From positions 1-6,643 of the forward strand of contig JAUHWJ010000114.1 of NCBI GenBank assembly GCA_030424705.1: a stretch of 6,643 nt of DNA, read 5' to 3'. Under the pieces are notes generated by a model, which saw only the letters and a list, made by a program, of their open reading frames with translations, did no database searches and was not told the origin of the DNA. Below are positions 1 to 5,939 of the stretch, in pieces; within the stretch, counting starts at the first letter, position 1; every line of letters starts with the position of its first letter. This DNA comes from Alphaproteobacteria bacterium. GTDB taxonomy: Bacteria > Pseudomonadota > Alphaproteobacteria > Rhodobacterales > Rhodobacteraceae. The position numbers were made by a program, and so were the translations under genes.

Positions 1-514
1 CCTCGATCTCCGGCTTCACGCCGAGCGCGGTCATCATCCGGCCCATCGCGCGGAGCATGCCGGGCGTGTTCACCATGACGTAATCCGCCTCGGCGAAGTT
101 CATGGTGCCGCAATCGAGCGTCGCGATCTCGGGCCGGCACTGCTTCACGTGCTCGACGCGGGCCGCGGCGCCGGCCATGTCCGTCGCGCCCTCGACCGGG
201 GGCAGGGGCCGCTCCGGCGGGCCGAGCACGAGGTCGCCGCCCATGCCCGCGGTGAGGTTCAGCACCACATCCACCTCCGCCTCGCGGATGCGCTGCGTCA
301 CCTCGCGGTAGAATTCGAGCTTCCGCGAAGGCTTCCCCGTCTCCGGGTCGCGCACATGGCAATGGACGATGGCCGCCCCCGCCTTCGCCGCGTCGATCGC
401 GCTCGCCGCGATCTCGGCCGGCGAGCGCGGGACATGCGGGCTCCGGTCCTGCGTCCCGCCCGAGCCGGTGATGGCGCAGGTGATGACGACCTCTCTGTTC
501 ATGGTCAGCGGCAT
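1..514 (-). CDS. BKACE family (DUF849) beta-keto acid cleavage enzyme, N-terminal part
   Basis: About 171 codons are visible; the C-terminal part lies beyond the left edge. Family members are usually 270-310 residues. They are cytoplasmic zinc-dependent TIM-barrel enzymes that condense a beta-keto acid with acetyl-CoA, giving acetoacetate and a new acyl-CoA. The protein begins MPLTMNREVVITCAITGSGG. An 'ITCAITG' first strand is followed by the family's P-x-x-P-x-x-P spacing (residues 26-32) and the zinc-ligand pair H51-C-H53 in 'VHCHVRD'. A substrate-loop 'NLTAGMGGDL' and a 'TLDCGTMNF' strand also fit. The start at 514 is supported by a GAGGGGAGAG ribosome-binding site at 518-527; Met5 (502) is a less likely alternative. 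The 'GSG' after ITG and the 'NLTAGMGGDL' loop recall the dehydrocarnitine-cleaving subgroup rather than lysine-pathway Kce, but the exact substrate is inferred. It is transcribed divergently from the importer operon, which suggests shared control. Confidence 0.9.
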   Translation of the reverse strand, partial: MPLTMNREVVITCAITGSGGTQDRSPHVPRSPAEIAASAIDAAKAGAAIVHCHVRDPETGKPSRKLEFYREVTQRIREAEVDVVLNLTAGMGGDLVLGPPERPLPPVEGATDMAGAAARVEHVKQCRPEIATLDCGTMNFAEADYVMVNTPGMLRAMGRMMTALGVKPEIE

Positions 515-538
515 GGGCTCTCCCCTCGATTCGGGCGG

Positions 539-567
539 AGCCTAGCCTTGGGCGAAACCGCCGTCAC
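539..567 (-). promoter_or_regulatory. Weak candidate promoter for the BKACE gene
   Basis: Read on the minus strand, GTGACG (567-562) and TAGGCT (544-539) are separated by exactly 17 bases and lie 25-53 bases upstream of the BKACE start. They match the sigma-70 consensus at about 4/6 and 3/6 positions, so this could be chance. The -35 box falls inside the inverted repeat at 555-584, where a bound regulator could affect it. Confidence 0.22.
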
Positions 568-584
568 GCGGGATCGCGCGGTTT
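555..584. promoter_or_regulatory. Inverted repeat, candidate operator
   Basis: AAACCGC (555-561) and GCGGTTT (578-584) form a perfect 7-bp inverted repeat separated by 16 bases. It lies in the divergent region and contains some of the few A/T runs in otherwise G+C-rich DNA. The centre-to-centre distance of the arms is 23 bases, about two helical turns, which would let a protein dimer or tetramer contact both arms on one face. The binding protein is unknown. The convergent LysR-type regulator is one candidate. Confidence 0.35.
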
Positions 585-653
585 TCCCTTGCCATGTCGG
601 GAACGGGGGTTAACGCTGACGGCTCCGGCGCGCCGTTGCGGGCGCGTCGCTTC

Positions 654-662
654 AGGCGGGGG
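654..662 (+). promoter_or_regulatory. Ribosome-binding site that fixes the first permease start
   Basis: AGGCGGGGG ends 3 bases before the ATG at 666 and is the best Shine-Dalgarno-like match near this gene. It favours 666 over the in-frame ATG at 594, which has no purine-rich stretch immediately upstream. Confidence 0.5.
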
Positions 663-665
663 CCT

Positions 666-1634
666 ATGAAGCTGATCTTCGGCGTGATCTTTCAGCGCCT
701 GGCGCTGAGCTTGGTGACGATCTTTCTCGTCTCCATCGTGATCTTCTCCTCCGTCACGCTCCTGCCCGGCGACTTCGCGAAGTCCATCCTCGGCCAGTCG
801 GCGACGCCGGAGACTGTCGCCGCCTTCCAACGCGAACTCGGGCTAGACCGTCCGCCGGTCGAACGCTACCTGGAATGGATCGGCCGCGTCGCGCAGGGCG
901 ATCTCGGGGACAGTTTCGCCAGCGGCGCCGGCTATCAGCGCTCCGTGGCGGAGGTGATCGGCCCGCGGCTCGGCAACACGCTCTTCCTCGCCGCCATCAC
1001 CGCGGTCATCGCCGTCCCCCTCGCCCTCGCGCTCGGCGTCGCCGCCGCGCTCTACCGGAACAGCTGGTTCGACCGGACGGTGAACGCGACCTCGCTCTCC
1101 ACCATCTCCTTCCCGGAATTCTTCGTCGCCTACATCCTGATGCTGATCTTCGCCGTCAATCTCCGGCTCCTGCCGAGCCTCGCCAATGTCGGGCCGGAGA
1201 CGCCGCTGGACGAGCGCCTCGTGAAGACCCTCCTGCCCGCGATGACGCTCGCGCTCGTCATCATCGCGCACATGCTGCGGATGACGCGCGCCTCGATCAT
1301 CGCGCTCCTCGCCAGCCCCTATGTGGAGATGGCGCGGCTCAAGGGCGTCTCCCGCCGCCGCGTGATCCTGAAGCACGTTCTGCCGAACGCCTGGGCGCCC
1401 ATCGTCAACATCATCGCCTTCAACCTCGCCTATCTCATCGTCGGCGTCGTGGTGGTGGAGGCGGTGTTCGTCTATCCGGGCGTCGGGCAGCTGATGGTCG
1501 ACTCGGTGCAGACGCGGGACATTCCGGTGGTGCAGGGCTGCGCGCTGATCTTCGCGGCGACCTATATCTTCCTCAACCTCGCGGCGGACGTGATCGCCAT
1601 CGCGACCAACCCGCGCATCCTGCACCCGCGATGA
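666..1634 (+). CDS. PepT-family ABC importer permease 1 (DppB/OppB type)
   Basis: This 322-residue inner-membrane protein is one of two channel subunits of a dipeptide/oligopeptide/nickel/opine-type importer. Its first membrane segment (about residues 12-33) leads into a periplasmic region with the family hallmark 'GDLGDS' (78-83). The core transport domain then has membrane segments near 104-130, 148-170, 188-206, 245-270 and 289-312. The cytoplasmic EAA loop that docks on the ATPase spans about 219-245 and includes 'EMARLKGVSRRR', with the conserved G at 227, and 'LPN'. Length and architecture are normal for DppB-type proteins. The start at 666 is preferred because 'MKLIFGVIFQRL' is the usual N-terminus and a ribosome-binding site precedes it. 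The stop overlaps the next start as ATGA, so the two permeases are probably translationally coupled. The transported solute cannot be read from this subunit. Confidence 0.93.
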   Translation: MKLIFGVIFQRLALSLVTIFLVSIVIFSSVTLLPGDFAKSILGQSATPETVAAFQRELGLDRPPVERYLEWIGRVAQGDLGDSFASGAGYQRSVAEVIGPRLGNTLFLAAITAVIAVPLALALGVAAALYRNSWFDRTVNATSLSTISFPEFFVAYILMLIFAVNLRLLPSLANVGPETPLDERLVKTLLPAMTLALVIIAHMLRMTRASIIALLASPYVEMARLKGVSRRRVILKHVLPNAWAPIVNIIAFNLAYLIVGVVVVEAVFVYPGVGQLMVDSVQTRDIPVVQGCALIFAATYIFLNLAADVIAIATNPRILHPR

Positions 1635-2593
1635 CCGACGCGCCCGCATCCGCCGCCGCGGCCGTCGCCGCCGTGCCGCCGAAGCGGACGGCCTGGCGCC
1701 GTCTTCGCAAGGCGCCCTTCACGGCGTGGTTCGGCTTCGCCGTCATCCTCTTCTATGCCGTCCTCGCCCTCTTCGCCCCCGCCATCGCCCCGCATGGCGA
1801 GAGCCAGACCTTCGACATTCCCTACGATGTCTGGGCGGTGGAGCCGCGGCTCGTCTGGGCCGATCTCGGCCCGCTCTCGCTGCCCTACTGGCTGAATTTC
1901 GAGGCGACGGGCTCGATGCACTGGCTGGGGACGGACCAGATCGGGCGGGACATGCTCTCCCGCCTCATCTACGGCGCGCGGAACACCGTGGGCATCGCGC
2001 TCGTCACCACGCTCCTCGCCTTCTTCATCGGCGGGACGCTCGGCATCCTCGCCGCGGTCGTCGGCAAGGGCTGGTTCGAGATCGTGCTGAACCGGGCGGT
2101 GGACGTGCTGATGGCGATTCCCTCGCTCATCTTCGCGCTGATGCTGCTCTCCACTTTCGGCTCCTCGCTCCTCAACCTCGTCCTCATCATCGCCGTTCTG
2201 GACGCGACGCGCGTCTTCCGCCTCGCCCGCGCCGTCGCGATGAACGTCGCGGTCATGGAATATGTCGAGGCGGCGCGGCTCAGGGGGGAGGGGCTCGCCT
2301 GGATCATGCGGAAGGAGATCCTGCCGAACGTCATGCCCCCGCTCGTCGCCGAATTCGGCCTCCGCTTCTGCTTCGTCTTCCTCACCATCGCCGCGCTCAG
2401 CTTCCTCGGCGTCGGCATCCAGCCGCCTCTGGCGGACTGGGGCTCGATGGTGCGGGAGAATGCGACGCTCATCACCTATGGCGACATCACGCCGCTCCTG
2501 CCCGCGGGCGCCATCGCGCTCCTCACCATCGGGGTGAACTTCGTGGTGGACTGGTTCCTGAACGAGACGAGCGGGCTCCGCGATGGCCAGTAA
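1631..2593 (+). CDS. PepT-family ABC importer permease 2 (DppC/OppC type)
   Basis: This 320-residue inner-membrane protein is the partner channel subunit. It has an Ala-rich and then basic cytoplasmic N-terminus (1-30) and a first membrane segment at about 31-53. The DppC hallmark 'HWLGTDQIGRDMLSRLIYGAR' motif lies at 97-117. Further membrane segments fall near 118-144, 157-176, 178-190, 240-262 and 287-310. The EAA docking loop (211-239) contains 'YVEAARLRGEG' and 'LPNVMPP'. The periplasmic stretch before the GTDQIGRD motif (about 54-96) is longer than I would expect for dipeptide permeases and includes an aromatic 'LPYWLNF', which may be a subfamily trait. No Shine-Dalgarno sequence precedes 1631; its ATG overlaps the upstream TGA as ATGA, so it probably depends on translational coupling. 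Confidence 0.93.
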   Translation: MTDAPASAAAAVAAVPPKRTAWRRLRKAPFTAWFGFAVILFYAVLALFAPAIAPHGESQTFDIPYDVWAVEPRLVWADLGPLSLPYWLNFEATGSMHWLGTDQIGRDMLSRLIYGARNTVGIALVTTLLAFFIGGTLGILAAVVGKGWFEIVLNRAVDVLMAIPSLIFALMLLSTFGSSLLNLVLIIAVLDATRVFRLARAVAMNVAVMEYVEAARLRGEGLAWIMRKEILPNVMPPLVAEFGLRFCFVFLTIAALSFLGVGIQPPLADWGSMVRENATLITYGDITPLLPAGAIALLTIGVNFVVDWFLNETSGLRDGQ

Positions 2594-4232
2594 CCCCCCG
2601 CCGAAGCCGGGCGATCCGGTCCTGCTGGACATTCGCGACCTCCGGATCGAGGGGGAGAGCGAGGATGTCTGGTCCCCCATCGTCAAGGGCGTTTCGCTGA
2701 AGGTGAAGCGGGGCAGGGTGCTCGGCCTCATCGGGGAATCCGGCGCAGGCAAGTCCACCATCGGCATCGCCGGCATGGGCTATGTGCGGGGCGGCTGCCG
2801 CTTCACCGGCGGGGAGATCTGGTTCGACGGGGTGAACCTCCGCACGCTGAACGAACGCCAGCTCGACCGGATGCGCGGAAACCGCGTTTCCTATGTCGCG
2901 CAATCCGCCGCCGCCGCCTTCAACCCCGCCTGGCGGCTGATGGACCAGATCGTGGAGGTCGCGCTCATCCACGGCGTCATGAACCGGGCGGAGGCGGAGC
3001 GCCGCGCCGTGGAGCTCTTCCGCAAGCTGAAGCTGCCTGAGCCGGAGACGATCGGCCGCCGCTATCCGCATCAGGTCTCGGGCGGCCAGCTCCAGCGGGC
3101 GATGACGGCGATGGCCCTCGCCCCCCGGCCCGATCTCGTCGTCTTCGACGAGCCGACGACGGCGCTCGACGTGACGACGCAGCTCGACGTCCTCGCTGCC
3201 ATCAAGGAGGCGATCGAGGACGAGGGCGCGGCGGCGATCTACATCACGCACGACCTCGCCGTGGTGAGCCAGATCGCGCACGAGATCATGGTGCTCCGCC
3301 ACGGCGAGACGGTCGAATGGGGGCCGACGGAGGAGATCATCTCCCGCCCGAAGAAGCCCTACACGCAGGCGCTCGTCTCCCTCCGCGCCTTCCGGAAGGA
3401 GGAGGCGCCGCCCGCCCCGCCCGCCCCGCTCCTCTCGGTGGAGGGGGTGACGGCGGCCTATGGCGGCGCGGTCACGGTGCTTCATGACGTGTCGCTCGCG
3501 CTGGAGACGGGCAAGACGCTGGCCATCGTCGGCGAGTCGGGCTCCGGCAAGTCCACCATGGCGCGGGTCGTTACCGGGCTTCTGCCGCCCGTCTCCGGCG
3601 CCGTCCGCTTCGCCGGCGCCGCCCTGCCGCCGCGGCTGAAGGACCGGACGAAGGACCAGCTCCGCGACCTCCAGCTCATCTACCAGATGCCGGATGTGGC
3701 GATGAACCCGCGCCAGACGGTGGAGGAGATCATCGGCCGCCCGCTCACCTTCTATTTCGGGACGAAGGGCGCGGAGCGGGCGCGGCGCGTCCACCAGCTT
3801 CTGGACCAGATCGAACTCCCCCGCGCGCTCGCGACCCGGCTGCCGACGGAGCTTTCCGGCGGGCAGAAGCAGCGCGTCTGCATCGCCCGCGCCCTCGCCG
3901 CGAAGCCGAAGCTCATCATCTGCGACGAGCCGACCTCCGCGCTCGACCCGCTGGTGGCCGAGGGCATCCTCCGCCTCCTCGTCGGGCTCCAGCGGGAGGA
4001 GGGGCTCTCCTACCTCTTCATCACGCATGACATCGCGACCGTCCGCGCCATAGCGGACGAGGTGGCGGTGATGTTCAAGGGCCGCGTCGTGCGCTCCGGG
4101 CCGCTGGAGACGGCGCTCGCTCCGCCCTTTGACGACTATACCGATCTTCTGCTCAAATCCGTGCCGGAGATGACCCCCGGCTGGCTGGAAGGCGCCCTCG
4201 CCTCCCGCCGCATGGAAGGGGCGGGGCAATGA
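2583..4232 (+). CDS. Fused double ATP-binding protein of the PepT-family importer (DppD-DppF fusion)
   Basis: This 549-residue cytoplasmic protein carries two complete nucleotide-binding domains, replacing the separate DppD and DppF ATPases. Domain 1 has Walker A GESGAGKST (51-59), Q-loop Q107, signature VSGGQLQR (165-172), Walker B ending D189-E190, and switch His223. Domain 2 has Walker A GESGSGKST (317-325), Q-loop Q368, signature LSGGQKQR (424-431), Walker B ending D448-E449, and His482. All catalytic elements are intact in both halves, so both ATP sites should be active. A Pro/Ala-rich linker (about 271-282) joins them. Domain 1 keeps a short 'KKPYTQAL' oligopeptide-type tail (257-264) but lacks the Cys-rich extension found on DppD, so no iron-sulfur site is expected. 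It overlaps the second permease by 11 bases without a clear ribosome-binding site. Fused ATPases of this kind (for example GsiA, YejF) are common in proteobacteria. Confidence 0.95.
   Translation: MASNPPPKPGDPVLLDIRDLRIEGESEDVWSPIVKGVSLKVKRGRVLGLIGESGAGKSTIGIAGMGYVRGGCRFTGGEIWFDGVNLRTLNERQLDRMRGNRVSYVAQSAAAAFNPAWRLMDQIVEVALIHGVMNRAEAERRAVELFRKLKLPEPETIGRRYPHQVSGGQLQRAMTAMALAPRPDLVVFDEPTTALDVTTQLDVLAAIKEAIEDEGAAAIYITHDLAVVSQIAHEIMVLRHGETVEWGPTEEIISRPKKPYTQALVSLRAFRKEEAPPAPPAPLLSVEGVTAAYGGAVTVLHDVSLALETGKTLAIVGESGSGKSTMARVVTGLLPPVSGAVRFAGAALPPRLKDRTKDQLRDLQLIYQMPDVAMNPRQTVEEIIGRPLTFYFGTKGAERARRVHQLLDQIELPRALATRLPTELSGGQKQRVCIARALAAKPKLIICDEPTSALDPLVAEGILRLLVGLQREEGLSYLFITHDIATVRAIADEVAVMFKGRVVRSGPLETALAPPFDDYTDLLLKSVPEMTPGWLEGALASRRMEGAGQ
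4129..4158 (+). promoter_or_regulatory. Candidate internal promoter for the binding-protein gene
   Basis: TTGACG (4129-4134, 5/6 to the -35 consensus) and TCAAAT (4153-4158, 4/6 to the -10 consensus) are 18 bases apart inside the 3' end of the ATPase gene, 134-163 bases before the binding-protein ATG. They arise from TTT (Phe) and AAA (Lys) codons that are rare in this window. Binding proteins are normally needed in excess over channel subunits, so a dedicated promoter would make sense. This is a pattern match by eye only. Confidence 0.3.
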
Positions 4233-4270
4233 CCGACGGGCCGGAAAGAGCCCGCCTGAACGACGACTGA
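4229..4270 (+). other. 13-codon reading frame on the ATPase stop (mini-ORF or gene-start relic)
   Basis: An ATG overlaps the ATPase stop as ATGA and opens a frame encoding MTDGPERARLNDD before a TGA, ending 21 bases before the binding-protein ATG. Its first 14 bases match those at the start of permease 2 (1631) at 13 positions, and both sit on an ATGA junction. It could be a coupled leader peptide that carries ribosomes toward the next gene, the relic of a lost gene start, or chance. No protein family can be assigned at this length. Confidence 0.2.
4237..4254 (+). other. Small intercistronic stem-loop
   Basis: CGGGC (4237-4241) and GCCCG (4250-4254) can pair around an 8-base A/G-rich loop, just before the binding-protein ribosome-binding site at 4277. 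No U-run follows, so it is not a standard terminator. It could protect the 5' end of a processed binding-protein message. A 5-bp stem is common by chance in DNA this G+C-rich. Confidence 0.2.
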
Positions 4271-4276
4271 CCCAAC

Positions 4277-4284
4277 AAGGAGAG
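4277..4284 (+). promoter_or_regulatory. Strong ribosome-binding site of the binding-protein gene
   Basis: AAGGAGAG lies 7 bases before the ATG at 4292 and is the best Shine-Dalgarno match on the plus strand of this window. It fixes that ATG as the start over Met12 and Met21, and suggests heavier translation than for the channel genes. Confidence 0.8.
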
Positions 4285-4291
4285 ACGACAC

Positions 4292-5905
4292 ATGATCGAC
4301 CTGAAATCCATAGGCCTCGGCTGGATGCGGAAGGAGGCGGCCTCGGGCCGCATGTCCCGCCGCGAATTCATCCAGATAGCGGGCGCCGCCGGCGTCACCG
4401 TCGCCGCGGCGGACTTCATGTTCGCGAAGGCCGCCAAGGCTGCGCCGAACAAGGGCGGGCACTTCATACAGGCGCTCACCGGCGGCGGCACGAAGGACGT
4501 GCTCGACCCGGCGCAGACGCTCGACAGCTACATGATCAACGTGAGCTTCGGCCAGCTCCGCAACAACCTGACGGAGATCGCGCCGGACGGATCGCTGATC
4601 GGCGAACTTGCGACAGAATGGGAGGGGCTCGACGGCGGCAAGCGCTGGGTCTTCGCGATCCGCACCGGAGTCACCTTCCACAACGGCAAGTCGCTGACGC
4701 CGGAAGACGTCGTCGCCTCCTTCAACCACCATCGCGGCCCGGATTCGAAATCCGCCGCCTCCGGCCTCGTGAAGCAGATCGTCGACGTGAGGGCCGACGG
4801 CGGCAACGTCGTGTTCGAGCTTGAGGCCGGCAACGCCGACTGGCCCTTCATCGTCTCCGACTATCACCTCGTAATCTGCCCCGCGAACGCGGACGGGACG
4901 ATGGACTGGCAGTCGGGCACGGGCACCGGCTCCTACAAGCTCGAAAGCTTCGAGCCGGGCGTGAACACCCGTGTCATCCGGAACGAGAACTACTGGAAGG
5001 AAGGCCGCGCGCATTTCGACAGCGCGGAGAACCTCTTCATCCCCGACGCCGGCGCCCGCGCCAACGCCCTTATCACCGGGAGCCTCCACGCCTATTCCAA
5101 CCTCGACCTGAAGACGGTCGGGCTGATGGGCCGGGACCCGAACATCCAGATCTTCCCGATCACCGGCAACAAGCACGCCGTCCTGCCGATGCATGTCGAC
5201 ACGGCCCCCTTCGACAATCTCGACGTCCGGCTCGCTCTCAAATACGCCATCAACCGGGAGGAGCTTGTCAGCAAGATCCTCCGCGGCCAGGGCGAAGTCG
5301 GCAATGACAGCCCGATTGGCCCGGCAAACGCCTACCGCGCCACGCCGGAAGAACTGCCGCAGCGGCCCTATGACCCGGACAAGGCGAAGTTCCACCTCAA
5401 GAAGGCCGGGATGGACAGCCTGAAAGTCCAGCTCAGCCTCGCCGACACCGCCTTCGAGGGCGCGATCGACGCGGGCTCGCTCTATGCCGAGTCGGCGAAG
5501 CCCGCCGGGATCGAGATCGAGGTCGTGCGCGAGGCGGAGGACAGCTACTGGGACAATGTCTGGCTCAAGAAGCCCTGGTGCGGCGGCTACTGGGGCGGCC
5601 GGCCGACCGAGGACTGGATGTTCAGCCAAGTCTATCAGGCCGGGGCGGACTGGAACGAGACGAAATGGGCCAATCCGCGGTTCAACGAGCTTCTCATCCA
5701 GGCCCGCTCCGAACTCGACGAGAAGAAGCGCCGCGACATGTATGTCGAGATGCAGATCATCTGCTCCGAAGACGGCGGCGCGCTGATCCCGATCTTCATG
5801 GCCTACACGCACGCGGCCTCGACGAAGATCGCCCTGCCGGACCAGATCGCCAACAACTGGGAGCTCGACGGCCACAAGAACGTCGAGCGCTGGTCGATGG
5901 CGTAA
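4292..5905 (+). CDS. Tat-exported family 5 solute-binding protein of the importer
   Basis: This 537-residue periplasmic receptor captures the solute and delivers it to the permeases. The N-terminus carries a twin-arginine signal: 'SRREFIQ' at 22-28, a weakly hydrophobic Ala/Gly-rich stretch to about 47, and an A-K-A cleavage site near 50/51. No lipobox Cys is present, so it should be free in the periplasm. The mature part has the SBP_bac_5 layout: 'LATEWEGLDGGKRWVFAIR' at 106-124, 'GVTFHNGKSLTPEDV' at 126-140, 'GTGSYKLESF' at 211-220, and 'FDNLDVRLALKYAINREEL' at 307-325. Residues 419-459 contain seven Trp, three Tyr and one Phe in 41 residues, in the part of the second lobe that often lines the ligand pocket in this family. 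Three Cys (196, 430, 491) are present. The gene is last in the operon, 59 bases after the ATPase. The ligand is unknown; peptide, opine and amine-type solutes all fit the family. Confidence 0.94.
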   Translation: MIDLKSIGLGWMRKEAASGRMSRREFIQIAGAAGVTVAAADFMFAKAAKAAPNKGGHFIQALTGGGTKDVLDPAQTLDSYMINVSFGQLRNNLTEIAPDGSLIGELATEWEGLDGGKRWVFAIRTGVTFHNGKSLTPEDVVASFNHHRGPDSKSAASGLVKQIVDVRADGGNVVFELEAGNADWPFIVSDYHLVICPANADGTMDWQSGTGTGSYKLESFEPGVNTRVIRNENYWKEGRAHFDSAENLFIPDAGARANALITGSLHAYSNLDLKTVGLMGRDPNIQIFPITGNKHAVLPMHVDTAPFDNLDVRLALKYAINREELVSKILRGQGEVGNDSPIGPANAYRATPEELPQRPYDPDKAKFHLKKAGMDSLKVQLSLADTAFEGAIDAGSLYAESAKPAGIEIEVVREAEDSYWDNVWLKKPWCGGYWGGRPTEDWMFSQVYQAGADWNETKWANPRFNELLIQARSELDEKKRRDMYVEMQIICSEDGGALIPIFMAYTHAASTKIALPDQIANNWELDGHKNVERWSMA

Positions 5906-5911
5906 GAGACC

Positions 5912-5938
5912 GGGCCGGGGCGCGCGCCGCCCCGGCCC
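5912..5938. terminator. Bidirectional hairpin between convergent genes
   Basis: GGGCCGGGGCG (5912-5922) pairs perfectly with CGCCCCGGCCC (5928-5938), an 11-bp all-G/C stem with a 5-base loop. It starts 6 bases after the binding-protein stop and ends 1 base before the LysR-type gene's stop codon (5940-5942). No U-run follows on the plus strand; the minus-strand side reads into a pyrimidine-rich GGTCTCTTA. It probably ends or insulates both convergent transcripts, as a U-tract-poor terminator or a 3' end stabilizer. Confidence 0.7.
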
Positions 5939-5939
5939 C

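Larger units (their letters stand above)
515..665. promoter_or_regulatory. Divergent control region between BKACE and importer operon
   Basis: These 151 bases separate two divergent start codons (514 minus, 666 plus) and must carry the promoters for both units unless transcription enters from farther away. The stretch holds the inverted repeat at 555-584, a weak minus-strand promoter candidate at 539-567, and a plus-strand TTGCCA at 589-594 with a poor -10 (TAACGC, 611-616). No strong consensus promoter is visible. An in-frame ATG at 594 could extend the first permease by 24 residues into this region, but that extension is polar and Arg/Gly-rich and looks like translated leader. Confidence 0.6.

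Noticed and set aside
102..613. Plus-strand frames over the left edge
   Set aside because: They are opposite the BKACE reading frame, which has zinc-ligand and family motifs and a good ribosome-binding site.
594..665. Upstream ATG giving a 24-residue N-terminal extension of permease 1
   Set aside because: The extension is polar, Arg/Gly-rich and unlike DppB N-termini. A purine-rich ribosome-binding site precedes 666 instead.
843..2776. Minus-strand and alternate plus-strand frames over the permease genes
   Set aside because: Compositions are dominated by Arg, His, Asp and Glu with no membrane segments or motifs. The permease frames carry full family hallmarks.
2523..4229. Long open minus-strand frame (568 codons) opposite the ATPase gene
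   Set aside because: The predicted protein is an Arg/Glu/Asp/His-rich string with no recognisable domain. Long antisense frames are expected opposite G+C-rich genes, and the plus strand has two intact ATPase domains.
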